NCBI GenBank assembly: GCA_018242465.1
Contig: JAFEBY010000134.1
Coordinates: 1 to 43,592, forward strand
DNA length: 43,592 nucleotides
Source of the DNA: Pseudomonadota bacterium
Lineage (GTDB): Bacteria > Pseudomonadota > Gammaproteobacteria > Xanthomonadales > Xanthomonadaceae
Reading direction: 5' to 3'
How positions within the stretch are numbered: position 1 is the stretch's first letter; every line of letters starts with the position of its first letter. The translations under genes and the position numbers were made by a program. Positions 29,727-39,536 of this stretch are shown one piece after another. The notes beneath the pieces are model-generated. The model did not search any database and had not been told where the DNA came from. It saw only the letters and a program-made list of their open reading frames with translations.

Positions 29727-30779
29727 ATGCCTGTTTGGCTCGTAACCGGCGGCGCTGGCTTCATCGGCGGCAATTTCGTGCTCGAGGCGGTACGGGATGG
29801 CATCAAGATCGTCAATCTCGACGCCCTGACCTATGCCGGCAACCGCGACACCCTGGCTTCGCTGGATGGGAACCCGAACCACGTTTTTGTCCACGGCGAC
29901 ATCGGTGATCGCGAACTGGTCTCCAGTCTTCTGGCCGAGCATCGTCCCGACGCGGTGGTGAATTTCGCCGCCGAGAGCCATGTCGATCGTTCGATCGACG
30001 GTCCGGCGGCCTTCATCCACACCAATGTGGTGGGGACACTGGGATTGCTCGAAGCGGTACGTGACCACTGGAAGTCGCTGGAAGGCGCGGCACGCGACGG
30101 TTTCCGTTTCCACCACGTCTCCACCGACGAGGTTTACGGCACGCTCGGCGACACCGGACTGTTCACGGAAGAGACGGCCTACGCACCAAACTCGCCATAT
30201 TCGGCCTCCAAGGCGGCATCCGACCACTTGGTGCGCGCGTTCCACCACACCTACGGCTTGCCGGTGCTGACGACCAACTGTTCGAACAACTACGGGCCGT
30301 ATCACTTCCCGGAAAAACTCATTCCGCTGGTGATCGCCAAGGCACTGGCAGGCGAGCCGCTGCCGATTTACGGCGACGGCAAACAGGTGCGCGACTGGTT
30401 GTACGTCGGCGATCATTGCGCGGCAATCCGCAACGTGATCGCCAGGGGCAAGGTGGGTGAAACCTACAACGTGGGCGGCAATGCCGAGAAGCAGAACATC
30501 GAGGTGGTCAAGACCATTTGCGCGCTGCTTGACCAGCGCAAGGCGAAGGCCGATGGTTCGAAGTACGAAACACAAATCATCTACGTGCAGGATCGCCCCG
30601 GGCACGATCGCCGCTACGCCATCGACGCATCCAAGTTGAAGCGCGAACTCGGTTGGGAACCGGCGCACACGTTTGAACAAGGCATCGCCGACACGGTGGA
30701 TTGGTATCTCGCCAACCAGCCGTGGGTGAACCGCGTGCTCGATGGTTCGTATCGACTCGAACGCATCGGCCAGGGCTGA
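29727..30779 (+). CDS. rmlB: dTDP-glucose 4,6-dehydratase
   Basis: The product is 350 aa. It converts dTDP-glucose to dTDP-4-keto-6-deoxyglucose using bound NAD. The Rossmann motif GGAGFIG is at residues 8-14. The catalytic segment STDEVYG and YSASKAASDH (Tyr-x3-Lys) are intact, with NNYGPYHFPEKLIPL and DRPGHDRRYAID further on. First gene of rmlBACD; the gap to rmlA is 9 nt and holds the rmlA ribosome site. Confidence 0.98.
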   Translation: MPVWLVTGGAGFIGGNFVLEAVRDGIKIVNLDALTYAGNRDTLASLDGNPNHVFVHGDIGDRELVSSLLAEHRPDAVVNFAAESHVDRSIDGPAAFIHTNVVGTLGLLEAVRDHWKSLEGAARDGFRFHHVSTDEVYGTLGDTGLFTEETAYAPNSPYSASKAASDHLVRAFHHTYGLPVLTTNCSNNYGPYHFPEKLIPLVIAKALAGEPLPIYGDGKQVRDWLYVGDHCAAIRNVIARGKVGETYNVGGNAEKQNIEVVKTICALLDQRKAKADGSKYETQIIYVQDRPGHDRRYAIDASKLKRELGWEPAHTFEQGIADTVDWYLANQPWVNRVLDGSYRLERIGQG

Positions 30780-30788
30780 GGAGACGAT

Positions 30789-31673
30789 ATGCAACGCAAG
30801 GGCATCATTCTGGCCGGCGGTTCCGGCACGCGCCTGTATCCGATCACCCAGGCGATCAGCAAACAACTGCTGCCGGTCTACGACAAGCCGATGATCTATT
30901 ACCCGTTGAGCGTGCTGATGCTGGCGGGCATCCGTGAAGTGCTGATCATCAACACGCCGCACGAGCAGGCACTGTTCAAGGCATTGCTGGGCGATGGTTC
31001 GCAGTGGGGCATGAGGTTCGAATACGCCGCGCAGCCGAGTCCGGATGGATTGGCGCAGGCCTTCACCATCGGCCGCGATTTCCTTGCCGGCGCACCGAGC
31101 TGCCTGGTGCTGGGCGACAACATCTTCCATGGCCCGGGCCTCACGGCGATGCTCAGGCGCGCCAATGACCGCGAACATGGGGCAACCGTCTTCGGCTACT
31201 GGGTGCAGGATCCGGAGCGCTATGGTGTTGCCGAATTCGATGGCGATGGCAAGGTGGTCGGACTGGAAGAAAAACCGGAGAAACCGCGCTCCAACTACGC
31301 AGTGACCGGATTGTATTTCTATGACGGCCGCGCACCGGAATTCGCGGCGGCGCTGAAGCCGTCGCCCCGTGGCGAATACGAAATCACCGATCTCAACAAA
31401 TGTTACCTGGATGAAGAATCGTTGCATCTCGAGCGGCTCGGTCGCGGTTATGCCTGGCTCGATACCGGAACCCACCAGTCGTTGCTGGAGGCCGGGAATT
31501 ACATCGAAACGATCGAGGCACGCCAGGGCTTGCGCGTAGCCTGCCCGGAGGAGATCGCCTACAACAATGGCTGGATTGATCGCGACCAGCTGTACGCGCT
31601 GGCGAAACCGCTGGCCAAGAACGGATACGGGCAATACCTGATGGCGCTGCCGGAGCGGGGCTACGTCCCGTGA
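30789..31673 (+). CDS. rmlA: Glucose-1-phosphate thymidylyltransferase
   Basis: The product is 294 aa. It makes dTDP-glucose from dTTP and glucose-1-phosphate. [13 protein letters not shown] near the N-terminus is the nucleotide-binding motif, followed by [27 protein letters not shown] and the [20 protein letters not shown] stretch. GAGGAG lies 5-10 nt upstream of the ATG. Its TGA overlaps the rmlC GTG. Confidence 0.98.
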   Translation: MQRKGIILAGGSGTRLYPITQAISKQLLPVYDKPMIYYPLSVLMLAGIREVLIINTPHEQALFKALLGDGSQWGMRFEYAAQPSPDGLAQAFTIGRDFLAGAPSCLVLGDNIFHGPGLTAMLRRANDREHGATVFGYWVQDPERYGVAEFDGDGKVVGLEEKPEKPRSNYAVTGLYFYDGRAPEFAAALKPSPRGEYEITDLNKCYLDEESLHLERLGRGYAWLDTGTHQSLLEAGNYIETIEARQGLRVACPEEIAYNNGWIDRDQLYALAKPLAKNGYGQYLMALPERGYVP

Positions 31674-32227
31674 AGGTCATTGAGACTGACCTCCCGGGGT
31701 GCTTGGTCTTCGAGCCGCGCGTGTATGGCGACGATCGTGGATTCTTCTACGAGTCGTTCAATGCCGACAAGCTGGCGGCCCACGGCCTCGATTTGCATTG
31801 GAAGCAGGGCAATGTGTCGTCATCGGCGAAAGGCGTGTTGCGCGGATTGCACTACCAATGGCCGAACCCGCAAGGCAAGTTCGTTTCTGTGTTGGAAGGT
31901 GAAGTCTGGGACGTCGCGGTCGACATTCGCCGCGGCTCTCCGACGTTCGGAAAGTGGACCGCGGTCATTCTGAGTGCAGACAACAAGCGACACTTCTGGA
32001 TCCCGCCGGGATTCGCCCATGGCTTCGCGGTGCTGAGCGAGCGCGCAGTGTTCACCTACCTCTGCACTGAAACTTACGATGCCGCAGCCGATACCAGCAT
32101 CCGCTGGGACGACCCGGAACTGGCGATCGACTGGCCGGTGAGCGATCCGTCGCTGTCCGCCAAGGATGCTGTTGCTCCCATGCTGAAGGACATCCCTGTC
32201 GACCGTTTGCCGATGGTTCAGGGCTGA
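31670..32227 (+). CDS. rmlC: dTDP-4-dehydrorhamnose 3,5-epimerase
   Basis: The product is 185 aa, a cupin that epimerises dTDP-4-keto-6-deoxyglucose at C3 and C5. The catalytic GVLRGLHYQ (His of the Asp-His pair), [16 protein letters not shown] and the [16 protein letters not shown] segments are all present. Start GTG 31670 gives [10 protein letters not shown], with GTGA overlap to rmlA. rmlD follows after 3 nt. Confidence 0.97.
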   Translation: MKVIETDLPGCLVFEPRVYGDDRGFFYESFNADKLAAHGLDLHWKQGNVSSSAKGVLRGLHYQWPNPQGKFVSVLEGEVWDVAVDIRRGSPTFGKWTAVILSADNKRHFWIPPGFAHGFAVLSERAVFTYLCTETYDAAADTSIRWDDPELAIDWPVSDPSLSAKDAVAPMLKDIPVDRLPMVQG

Positions 32228-32230
32228 ACA

Positions 32231-33118
32231 ATGCGCATCCTGTTGGACGGCGGCAACGGGCAAGTCGGGCACGAATTGCGCCGCAGTCTCGCGTCGTTGG
32301 GCGAGGTCATCGTCACCACGCGTACTGGCGAGCTGGAGGATGGAGCAGCGCTGGCCTGCGATCTGATGCACCCCGGCGCGTTGGCTGCCGTTGTGCGGGG
32401 GACGCAGCCCGATGTCGTCATCAATGCGGCGGCATATACCGCGGTCGACAAGGCCGAGGATCAGCCTGACGCTGCATTTCGCGTCAATGCGGCGGCGGTG
32501 GAGGAATTGGCGAAGGAATGCGCTTTTCGCGGAATCCCGCTGATCCATTACTCCACCGACTATGTATTCGACGGACAGGGCAGTCGCCCCTATCTGCCGG
32601 ACGATGCGACATCGCCGCTGGGGGCCTACGGCGCAAGCAAGCTCGCCGGCGAAGAGGCGATTCGTGCTTCAGGTGCAAGGCATCTGATCCTGCGTACGGC
32701 TTGGGTGTATGGCTTGCATGGCCACAATTTCCTCAAGACCATGTTGCGCGTCGGCGGCGAACGCGACGAACTGCGCGTGGTGTCCGACCAGATCGGTTCT
32801 CCAACACCGGCGTGGCTGATCGCCGACGTCACTGCGGCGATCCTGCGACAGGGCCTCGGTGGAGGCGGCACGCATCACCTGGTGGCTGCGGGGCAGACCA
32901 GCTGGCACGGATTCGCCGAGGCGATCTTCGCCGAGGCGGTCGCGGCTGGAATGCTTGCACGCAGGCCGGTCGTCCATGCCATCCCGACCCGCGACTACCC
33001 GACGCCCGCGCGTCGTCCGGCGTGGTCGGTGTTGGATACCACAAGCCTTCGCCAAGCCTATGGCGTGCCGCTACCCGATTGGCGCGAGGCGCTGCACCGG
33101 ACCATCGCCAAAGGCTGA
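32231..33118 (+). CDS. rmlD: dTDP-4-dehydrorhamnose reductase
   Basis: The product is 295 aa. It reduces dTDP-4-keto-L-rhamnose to dTDP-L-rhamnose with NAD(P)H. The Rossmann loop reads GGNGQVG (where GANGQLG is common). INAAAYTAVDKAE, HYSTDYVFDG and YGASKLAGE (Tyr-x3-Lys) are typical. The C-terminal substrate part has RPAWSVLDTTSLRQAYG. It completes the rhamnose pathway; a separate promoter-like site precedes the next gene. Confidence 0.97.
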   Translation: MRILLDGGNGQVGHELRRSLASLGEVIVTTRTGELEDGAALACDLMHPGALAAVVRGTQPDVVINAAAYTAVDKAEDQPDAAFRVNAAAVEELAKECAFRGIPLIHYSTDYVFDGQGSRPYLPDDATSPLGAYGASKLAGEEAIRASGARHLILRTAWVYGLHGHNFLKTMLRVGGERDELRVVSDQIGSPTPAWLIADVTAAILRQGLGGGGTHHLVAAGQTSWHGFAEAIFAEAVAAGMLARRPVVHAIPTRDYPTPARRPAWSVLDTTSLRQAYGVPLPDWREALHRTIAKG

Positions 33119-33138
33119 GGACGCGCTGGCCCATCCAC

Positions 33139-33147
33139 TGCGATAAT
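33139..33147 (+). promoter_or_regulatory. Extended -10 promoter element for xanB
   Basis: TGCGATAAT: a TGn extension in front of GATAAT, 31 nt before the xanB ATG and within the rmlD-xanB gap. It suggests an internal start for xanB and the cys genes. Confidence 0.5.
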
Positions 33148-33178
33148 CGACCTGTACCCACCATTTCAAGGACGACCC

Positions 33179-34600
33179 ATGCTTTACCCGGTGATTCTCA
33201 GTGGCGGTTCCGGCACGCGCCTGTGGCCGCGCTCGCGCAGCAACACGCCCAAGCAGTTCCTGCCGCTGGCGGGCGACCATACCCTGTTCCAGGACACCGC
33301 GTTGCGCGCGACGCATCTGCCTGACAGCGCCGCGGTGCTGACGATCGCGTCCGACGAGCATCGCTTCGTGGTTGGCGAGCAGTTGCAGCAGGTTGGCGTT
33401 GGCAGTGCCGGCATCCTGCTCGAGCCAGTCGGGCGCAATACCGCGCCGGCGATTGCGCTGGCGGCCCTGCACCTGCGTGCGCAGCATCCGGATGCGTTGA
33501 TGCTGGTGCTGCCTGCAGACCACCTGATCCGAAATGTCGATGCATTCGCTGCTGCCGTCGCGCAGGGCCGCGAAGCTGCGGAACAGGGTTGGCTGGTGAC
33601 TTTCGGCATTCGGCCCGATCGCCCGGAGACCGGGTATGGCTATATCCGCGTTGGTGTGCCGGTCCATGGGGAGGCCAAGCGCGTCGATGCCTTTGTCGAA
33701 AAACCCGACCTCGAGCGCGCGCAGCACTACCTGGACGATGGTATCCATCTGTGGAACTCGGGCATGTTCCTGTTTCGTGCCGATCGCTACATCGAGGAGT
33801 TGGGCAAGCACGCGCCGGCGATCCTTGCTGCTTGCGAGCGTTCGCTCGCCGCGACCACCCCGGATCTCGATTTCATCCGTGTCGATGCCGAGGCGTTCAA
33901 GCAGAGTCCCAGCGATTCGATCGACTACGCCGTGATGGAGAAGACCGATCGCGCTGCGGTGATTCCCGTTGATTGCGGCTGGAGCGATGTCGGCTCGTGG
34001 TCGTCGCTGTGGGAAATCGCCGAACGTGATGCGTCCGGCAATGCGCTGCGTGGCGATGTCATCGCCTTCGATGCCCGCGATTGCCTGGTCGATGCTGCGT
34101 CCGAGCGGTTGGTTGCCGTGCTCGGCGTGCACGATCTCGTGGTGGTCGATACCCCGGATACCACGCTGGTGATGCACAAGGATCGCGCGCAGGACGTCAA
34201 GGCGGTGGTGGATCAGCTGAAGAAGGAAGGGCGCACCGAGCATCTCCACCACCGCAAGGTCTATCGTCCGTGGGGCAGCTACGATTCGCTGGCGATGGGA
34301 CCGCGCTTCCAGGTCAAGCGCATTACCGTGAAGCCAGGCGGCACGTTGAGCCTCCAGCGCCACCAGAAGCGTGCCGAGCACTGGGTCGTCGTCTCCGGGA
34401 CCGCGGAAGTGACCTGTGGCGAGAAGACCTTCCCCTTGCGCGAGAACGAAAGCACCTTCATTCCGCTGGGCAGCGTGCATCGCCTGCGCAACACGACGAA
34501 CGAGGATGTCGAGTTGATCGAAGTCCAGTCCGGCCATTATCTCGGCGAGGACGACATCGAACGATTGGAAGATATCTACGGACGCAAAGGTACGACGTGA
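33179..34600 (+). CDS. xanB: Bifunctional mannose-6-phosphate isomerase / mannose-1-phosphate guanylyltransferase
   Basis: The product is 473 aa. The N-terminal part (about 1-340) is a guanylyltransferase: [28 protein letters not shown] and FVEKPD are diagnostic. The C-terminal part (about 345-470) is a cupin-type phosphomannose isomerase: [33 protein letters not shown] and [12 protein letters not shown]. It makes GDP-mannose from fructose-6-phosphate with phosphomannomutase (xanA, not seen here). AAGGA sits 6 nt before the ATG. The stop overlaps cysD by GTGA. Confidence 0.96.
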   Translation: MLYPVILSGGSGTRLWPRSRSNTPKQFLPLAGDHTLFQDTALRATHLPDSAAVLTIASDEHRFVVGEQLQQVGVGSAGILLEPVGRNTAPAIALAALHLRAQHPDALMLVLPADHLIRNVDAFAAAVAQGREAAEQGWLVTFGIRPDRPETGYGYIRVGVPVHGEAKRVDAFVEKPDLERAQHYLDDGIHLWNSGMFLFRADRYIEELGKHAPAILAACERSLAATTPDLDFIRVDAEAFKQSPSDSIDYAVMEKTDRAAVIPVDCGWSDVGSWSSLWEIAERDASGNALRGDVIAFDARDCLVDAASERLVAVLGVHDLVVVDTPDTTLVMHKDRAQDVKAVVDQLKKEGRTEHLHHRKVYRPWGSYDSLAMGPRFQVKRITVKPGGTLSLQRHQKRAEHWVVVSGTAEVTCGEKTFPLRENESTFIPLGSVHRLRNTTNEDVELIEVQSGHYLGEDDIERLEDIYGRKGTT

Positions 34601-35502
34601 CGGTGAAGGCGACGATCCTCGACCGGCTCGAAGCCGACAGCATCCGCATCCTCCGCGAGGTCGCGGCCTGCTTTCGCAATCCTGTGCTGTTGTACTCGAT
34701 TGGCAAGGACAGCTCCGTGCTGATGCACCTGATGCGCAAGGCATTCTGGCCAGCGCAGGCACCGATTCCGTTGCTTCATGTCGATACCGGCTGGAAGTTT
34801 GCCGAGATGATTGCGTTTCGCGATCGCCGCGTCGTCGAAGAAGGCATGGTCCTGCACGTGCACATGAACCCGGAGGGGATCGCGCAGGGCGTCGGGCCGA
34901 TCACGCATGGCGCAACAGTGCACACCGACGTGATGAAGACACAGGCATTGCGTCAGGCGCTGGAGAAGTTCGGATTCGACGCTGCGATCGGCGGCGCCCG
35001 TCGCGACGAGGAGAAGTCGCGCGCCAAGGAGCGGGTGTTCTCGTTCCGCAACGCGCTGCATCGTTGGGACCCACGCCAGCAGCGCCCCGAGCTGTGGCAT
35101 CTGTGGAATACGCGCCTTGGCCCCGGCGAAAGCGTGCGCGTGTTCCCGTTGTCCGACTGGACGGAACTGGATGTCTGGGAATACATCGCGCGTGAAGGTA
35201 TCGAAGTGCCCACGTTGTATTTCGCGAAGGCGCGTCCGGTTGTCGAACGCGCTGGCGCCCTGATCATGGTGGATGACGCGCGCCTGCCGCTTGCGCCCGG
35301 GGAGAATCCAGAGATGCGCAAGGTGCGCTTCCGCACGCTGGGTTGCTATCCGCTGACCGGCGCAATCGAATCGGATGCTGAAACGCTGGATGAGGTGATT
35401 GCGGAATTGCGCGCATCGCGCCTGTCGGAGCGCCAGGGCCGTATGATCGACCACGATCCCTCGGCGTCGATGGAACGCAAGAAGCGCGAGGGCTATTTCT
35501 GA
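34597..35502 (+). CDS. cysD: Sulfate adenylyltransferase subunit 2
   Basis: The product is 301 aa, the small subunit of ATP sulfurylase. With CysN it makes adenosine 5'-phosphosulfate from sulfate and ATP. The PP-loop [13 protein letters not shown] is near residue 35, followed by [23 protein letters not shown] and [15 protein letters not shown]. The GTG at 34597 overlaps the xanB stop, so it is co-transcribed with polysaccharide genes rather than with cysteine-biosynthesis genes such as cysH or cysI, none of which are nearby. The next ATG overlaps its TGA. Confidence 0.97.
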   Translation: MTVKATILDRLEADSIRILREVAACFRNPVLLYSIGKDSSVLMHLMRKAFWPAQAPIPLLHVDTGWKFAEMIAFRDRRVVEEGMVLHVHMNPEGIAQGVGPITHGATVHTDVMKTQALRQALEKFGFDAAIGGARRDEEKSRAKERVFSFRNALHRWDPRQQRPELWHLWNTRLGPGESVRVFPLSDWTELDVWEYIAREGIEVPTLYFAKARPVVERAGALIMVDDARLPLAPGENPEMRKVRFRTLGCYPLTGAIESDAETLDEVIAELRASRLSERQGRMIDHDPSASMERKKREGYF

Positions 35503-37307
35503 TGGGGACGAACTCGCACCCATTGTTGCGTTTCATCACTTGCGGCAGCGTCGACGATGGCAAGAGCACGTTGATCGGCCGCCTGCTGCACGATACCGGT
35601 TCGCTCAGCGACGACCAGCGCGGTGTGGCCGGGGAAACGCCGGATTTCGCCGCACTGCTCGATGGCCTGGAGGACGAACGCGCCCAGGGCATCACCATCG
35701 ACGTCGCCTATCGCCAATTCGCGACACCGCGCCGGCGTTTCATCGTTGCCGATTGCCCGGGCCACGAGCAATACACCCGCAACATGGCGACTGGCGCGTC
35801 CACCGCCGATCTCGCCGTGGTGCTGGTCGATGCGCGCAAGGGCTTGTTGACGCAGACGTTGCGCCACACCGCGATCGTGTCGATGTTCGGCGTGCGCCGG
35901 GTGGTGCTCGCGGTCAACAAAATGGACGCGGTGGAGTGGTCGCGAGATGTATTCGAGCAGATCGCATCCGACTATCGCGATCACCTGCAGCAGCTTCATG
36001 CCGGATTGTCGTTCGACGCAATCCCGCTGTCGGGTCTGACAGGCGACAACGTGGTCGAGTCATCAATGCGGACGACGTGGTATTCCGGTCCGACGCTGTT
36101 GCAATTGCTGGAATCCGCGGAGATCGAGCCGGCCGCCACCGGGGACGCGTTGCGCATGCCAGTGCAGTGGGTGAACCGCCTGTCCGAGGGGCGCGGCTAT
36201 GCCGGGACGATCGCGGCTGGAACCCTCGCCATCGGTGATCGCGTGCGCGTGGAGCCTGCGGGAACCGAAGCTGCGGTCGCGCGCCTGTTCGGGCTGGATC
36301 GCATGCTTGAAACGGCTGCCGTGGACACTGCAATCACCGTGGTGCTCGATCGCGAGCTCGATGTCGCACGCGGCGACGTGTTGTGTGCAGCCGATGCGCC
36401 GGTGCCGACCAGCGACCAGTTCTCGACGCGCGTGCTGTGGATGGATGGCGAGCCGCTGCTTCCCGGACGTTCCTACACCATGCAACTCGGGACCTGCAGT
36501 GTGCGCGCCACGCTCACGTCGCTCAAGCATCGGCTGGATATCGGGAGTGGTGCGCATCTCTCCGCCACGCAGTTGCGCATGAACGAGATCGGCGCCTGTG
36601 AATGGCATCTCGACCATGCGGTCGCGTTTGAGTCCTTCGCCGACAATCGCGAGCTTGGCGGCTTCATCCTGGTTGATCGCCACGGCAATGCGACGGCGGG
36701 TGCCGGGGTCATCGATTTCGCATTGCGTCGTTCCGGGAACCTGCACTGGCAATCACTACAGGTCGATCGCGATGCGCGCGCGCGCATCAAGGGCCACCGT
36801 GGTCGTTGCATCTGGCTGACGGGCCTGTCCGGCGCGGGAAAGTCGACCATCGCCGACGCCGTCGAGGCGCAACTCAACCTGCGAGGCACGCACACCTATC
36901 TGCTCGATGGCGATAACGTGCGCCATGGCCTCAATCGCGACCTCGGTTTCACCGCCGCAGATCGCGTCGAGAACATCCGTCGCGTCGCCGAAGTTGCGCG
37001 ATTGATGGTGGATGCCGGGTTGGTGGTTGTGGTCAGCTTCATATCGCCGTTCCGTGCCGAGCGCGAGATGGCGCGCGAACTGTTCGCACCGGGTGAATTC
37101 CTGGAAGTGTTCGTCGATACGCCGCTGGCGGTCGCGGAATCGCGTGATCCCAAAGGCCTGTACGCCAAGGCGCGTGCCGGCAAATTGCCGAACTTCACCG
37201 GCATCGACTCACCGTATGAGCCGCCGCGACGTCCCGAGTTGCATCTCGACGCCAGCCGCCAGTCGGTGGCCGAAAGTGCGCGCGCCATCCTTGATCTGCT
37301 CGACTGA
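35502..37307 (+). CDS. cysNC: Bifunctional sulfate adenylyltransferase subunit 1 / APS kinase (CysN-CysC fusion)
   Basis: The product is 601 aa. Residues about 1-415 are the CysN GTPase: GSVDDGKST (15-23), [17 protein letters not shown] and NKMD. Residues about 425-601 are APS kinase: Walker [10 protein letters not shown] (441-449), [21 protein letters not shown] and the lid [10 protein letters not shown]. The product of CysD plus this fusion is PAPS, the sulfate donor of sulfotransferases. The fusion is like rhizobial NodQ and Xanthomonas RaxQ, both linked to sulfation. No cysteine-pathway reductase is adjacent. The start overlaps the cysD stop (TGATG). Confidence 0.96.
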   Translation: MGTNSHPLLRFITCGSVDDGKSTLIGRLLHDTGSLSDDQRGVAGETPDFAALLDGLEDERAQGITIDVAYRQFATPRRRFIVADCPGHEQYTRNMATGASTADLAVVLVDARKGLLTQTLRHTAIVSMFGVRRVVLAVNKMDAVEWSRDVFEQIASDYRDHLQQLHAGLSFDAIPLSGLTGDNVVESSMRTTWYSGPTLLQLLESAEIEPAATGDALRMPVQWVNRLSEGRGYAGTIAAGTLAIGDRVRVEPAGTEAAVARLFGLDRMLETAAVDTAITVVLDRELDVARGDVLCAADAPVPTSDQFSTRVLWMDGEPLLPGRSYTMQLGTCSVRATLTSLKHRLDIGSGAHLSATQLRMNEIGACEWHLDHAVAFESFADNRELGGFILVDRHGNATAGAGVIDFALRRSGNLHWQSLQVDRDARARIKGHRGRCIWLTGLSGAGKSTIADAVEAQLNLRGTHTYLLDGDNVRHGLNRDLGFTAADRVENIRRVAEVARLMVDAGLVVVVSFISPFRAEREMARELFAPGEFLEVFVDTPLAVAESRDPKGLYAKARAGKLPNFTGIDSPYEPPRRPELHLDASRQSVAESARAILDLLD

Positions 37308-37382
37308 CCCTTGTCCGGAAGTGCAAGAGCCGCCGTCACCGCGGCCCGCTACACTAGTGGGGTTCCGCAACGGACCCCCGAC

Positions 37383-38093
37383 ATGACCGTTTCCAAGATC
37401 CATCCGGACGCAGCGACTGCACTGTCCGGCATCGTTGCCGATGGCCAGACCCTCGCGGTCGGCGGCTTCGGCCTGTGCGGCATCCCCGAAGCGCTGATCG
37501 CCGCCTTGCGCGATTCCGGCGTCAAGGGCTTGACCGTGATTTCCAATAACGCTGGCGTCGACGGCTTCGGCTTGGGCCAGTTGCTGACGACGCGTCAGAT
37601 CAAGAAGATGATTTCGTCCTACGTCGGCGAGAACAAGGAATTCGAGCGCCAGTTCCTCGGTGGCGAGCTCGAACTCGAATTCAACCCACAGGGCACGCTG
37701 GCCGAGCGCCTGCGCGCGGGCGGAGCCGGCATCCCCGCCTTCTTCACTGCGACCGGCTACGGCACCGTGGTCGCCGAAGGCAAGGAAACACGCGAGTTCG
37801 ACGGCCGCCACTACGTGATGGAAACCGCGCTCAAGGCCGACGTCGCGCTGGTCAAGGCGTGGAAGGCCGACCACGCCGGCAACCTGGTGTTTCGAGAAAC
37901 CGCACGCAACTTCAATCCTGCCTGCGCAATGGCCGGCAAGATCTGCGTCGTGGAAGTGGAGGAGTTGGTGGAGACGGGCTCGATCAACCCCGACCACGTT
38001 CATCTTCCGGGCATCTACGTCGATCGCATCGTCGTCAACGCGCATCCCGAAAAGCGCATCGAACAGCGCACCGTGCGCGAAGGAGCGAAGTGA
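37383..38093 (+). CDS. lpsI: 3-oxoacid CoA-transferase subunit A (LpsI/ScoA type)
   Basis: The product is 236 aa, the alpha subunit of succinyl-CoA:3-ketoacid CoA-transferase. [13 protein letters not shown] and the [17 protein letters not shown] stretch are typical, and the [11 protein letters not shown] segment closes the protein. The name lpsI was given to this gene in the Xanthomonas LPS locus, though the function is ketone-body metabolism. A possible -10 (TACACT, 37350-37355) lies 27 nt upstream. Subunit B overlaps at TGATG. Confidence 0.94.
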   Translation: MTVSKIHPDAATALSGIVADGQTLAVGGFGLCGIPEALIAALRDSGVKGLTVISNNAGVDGFGLGQLLTTRQIKKMISSYVGENKEFERQFLGGELELEFNPQGTLAERLRAGGAGIPAFFTATGYGTVVAEGKETREFDGRHYVMETALKADVALVKAWKADHAGNLVFRETARNFNPACAMAGKICVVEVEELVETGSINPDHVHLPGIYVDRIVVNAHPEKRIEQRTVREGAK

Positions 38094-38719
38094 TGGCCTG
38101 GACCCGCGATGAAATGGCACAGCGCGCCGCCAAAGAACTGACCGATGGGGCTTACGTGAACCTCGGCATCGGACTGCCGACGTTGGTCGCCAATTACATT
38201 CCCGACGGCATGAACGTCTGGCTGCAGAGCGAGAACGGCCTGCTTGGCATTGGCCCGTTCCCGACCGAAGAGGAGATCGACGCCGACCTGATCAATGCCG
38301 GCAAGCAGACCGTCACCGCAGTGCCAGGCGCGAGCTTCTTCGGCAGCCACGATTCCTTCGCAATGATCCGCGGCGGCCATATCGACCTCGCCATCCTCGG
38401 CGCGATGGAAGTCACCGACAAGGGCGACCTCGCCAACTGGATGGTGCCCGGCAAGATGGTCAAGGGCATGGGTGGCGCGATGGATCTGGTCGCGGGTGTG
38501 CGCAAGGTCGTGGTGCTGATGGAACACACCACCAAGACCGGCTCGTCAAAGATCATCCCGCAATGCACGCTGCCACTGACAGGCCTCGGTGTGGTCAATC
38601 GCATCATCACCGAGCTTGGCGTGTTCGACGTGACGCCTCAGGGCTTGAAGCTGGTGGAGTTGGCGACAGGCGTCAGCGCGGATGAGGTGAAGGAGAAGAC
38701 GGGCGTGCCGGTGCATTGA
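38093..38719 (+). CDS. lpsJ: 3-oxoacid CoA-transferase subunit B (LpsJ/ScoB type)
   Basis: The product is 208 aa. It carries the catalytic glutamate in [10 protein letters not shown], the [14 protein letters not shown]-terminal motif and the [26 protein letters not shown] core. It forms the active enzyme with the preceding subunit. AGGAG (38081-38085) lies 7 nt before the ATG. A strong bidirectional terminator follows 20 nt after the stop. Confidence 0.95.
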   Translation: MAWTRDEMAQRAAKELTDGAYVNLGIGLPTLVANYIPDGMNVWLQSENGLLGIGPFPTEEEIDADLINAGKQTVTAVPGASFFGSHDSFAMIRGGHIDLAILGAMEVTDKGDLANWMVPGKMVKGMGGAMDLVAGVRKVVVLMEHTTKTGSSKIIPQCTLPLTGLGVVNRIITELGVFDVTPQGLKLVELATGVSADEVKEKTGVPVH

Positions 38720-38739
38720 CCGGCTGCATCGATGCGAAG

Positions 38740-38767
38740 AAAAACGCCACCTCCAGGTGGCGTTTTT
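38740..38767. terminator. Bidirectional terminator between lpsJ and the methyltransferase gene
   Basis: AAAAACGCCACC, loop TCCA, GGTGGCGTTTTT: a 12-bp perfect stem with A-tract and T-tract on either side, 3 nt beyond the convergent gene's stop. It works in both directions. Confidence 0.95.
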
Positions 38768-38770
38768 GCA

Positions 38771-39523
38771 TCAGATCCGTTCGAGAAAGAACGTGGAGCG
38801 CCAGCCGTCGCGATAGTCGGTCATCGCATCGGCGTGGCTCGGGTTTTCCGCGAAGTATGCGGGCCAGTCGAACTCCGTGACCCTGTATCCGAAATGCCGT
38901 GCCATCCCGTGGATCGCGGCTCGCGACGGACGCATCACGAGAGTATGGCCGTTGCGGGTCACTGAATCGGAGTAGGCCATTTGCTGGTCCCCGACCTCGT
39001 CCCGGATCAACTGCATCGAATACGGGTTGTCGAATACCTGGCGCGGGTCGCCGTTGTCCTTCGACAGCGACGTCTCCTCCCTGCTTGGAGTCACCTCGGT
39101 ATCGATCACCACGAAGTTGGCGCCGGTGCGTTCGATCTTGTCGAGAAGATCCACGTGGTAACGCGTGTGATAGTAGAAGCCCAGGCAAAGCACGGTATCG
39201 ACGCGGACGCCATCGATGGCCTCCATCACGCCGGATGTCCATAGGTCGTAGGTGCCGTCCTGGATGCCGTATTCGCGGAAGGTGATGCGCGCGTTGTCGA
39301 TCAATTCCTGGCGCGGTTCGATGCCGATGACGTGCGCAGCGCCGGCTTTCAGTGCGGCGAATGTCCAGCGCCCGTCGTGGCTCGCGATGTCGAGCACGCG
39401 CTTGCCGGCGAAATGCGACGCGTTGTCCGCGACGATGGCGCGATGACGGGCATTGAGCCGGTCCGGGAGCGGGCTGGTTTGGCTGGTTTGGTAAAAGCGG
39501 GGGAATTGGTCGAAAAAGCCCAT
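38771..39523 (-). CDS. Class I SAM-dependent methyltransferase
   Basis: The product is 250 aa. Motif I VLDIASHDGRWTFAAL (about 44-59) and the acidic loop HVIGIEPR bind S-adenosylmethionine. The rest includes VLCLGFYYHTRYHVDLLDKI and VIDTEVTP. The substrate is not evident; sugar or small-molecule methylation is possible given the locus. ATG 39523 is chosen because it begins the recognisable protein and lies 13 nt after the ETF-QO stop, so both genes probably share a transcript. Confidence 0.78.
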   Translation of the reverse strand: MGFFDQFPRFYQTSQTSPLPDRLNARHRAIVADNASHFAGKRVLDIASHDGRWTFAALKAGAAHVIGIEPRQELIDNARITFREYGIQDGTYDLWTSGVMEAIDGVRVDTVLCLGFYYHTRYHVDLLDKIERTGANFVVIDTEVTPSREETSLSKDNGDPRQVFDNPYSMQLIRDEVGDQQMAYSDSVTRNGHTLVMRPSRAAIHGMARHFGYRVTEFDWPAYFAENPSHADAMTDYRDGWRSTFFLERI

Positions 39524-39536
39524 TGAAAACGACGCC

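Noticed and set aside
29493-31634. 713-codon open frame antisense to rmlB and rmlA
   Set aside because: Shadow of two clearly conserved genes; no recognisable domain.
33071-34762. 563-codon open frame antisense to xanB
   Set aside because: Shadow of a conserved enzyme gene with all motifs intact on the plus strand.
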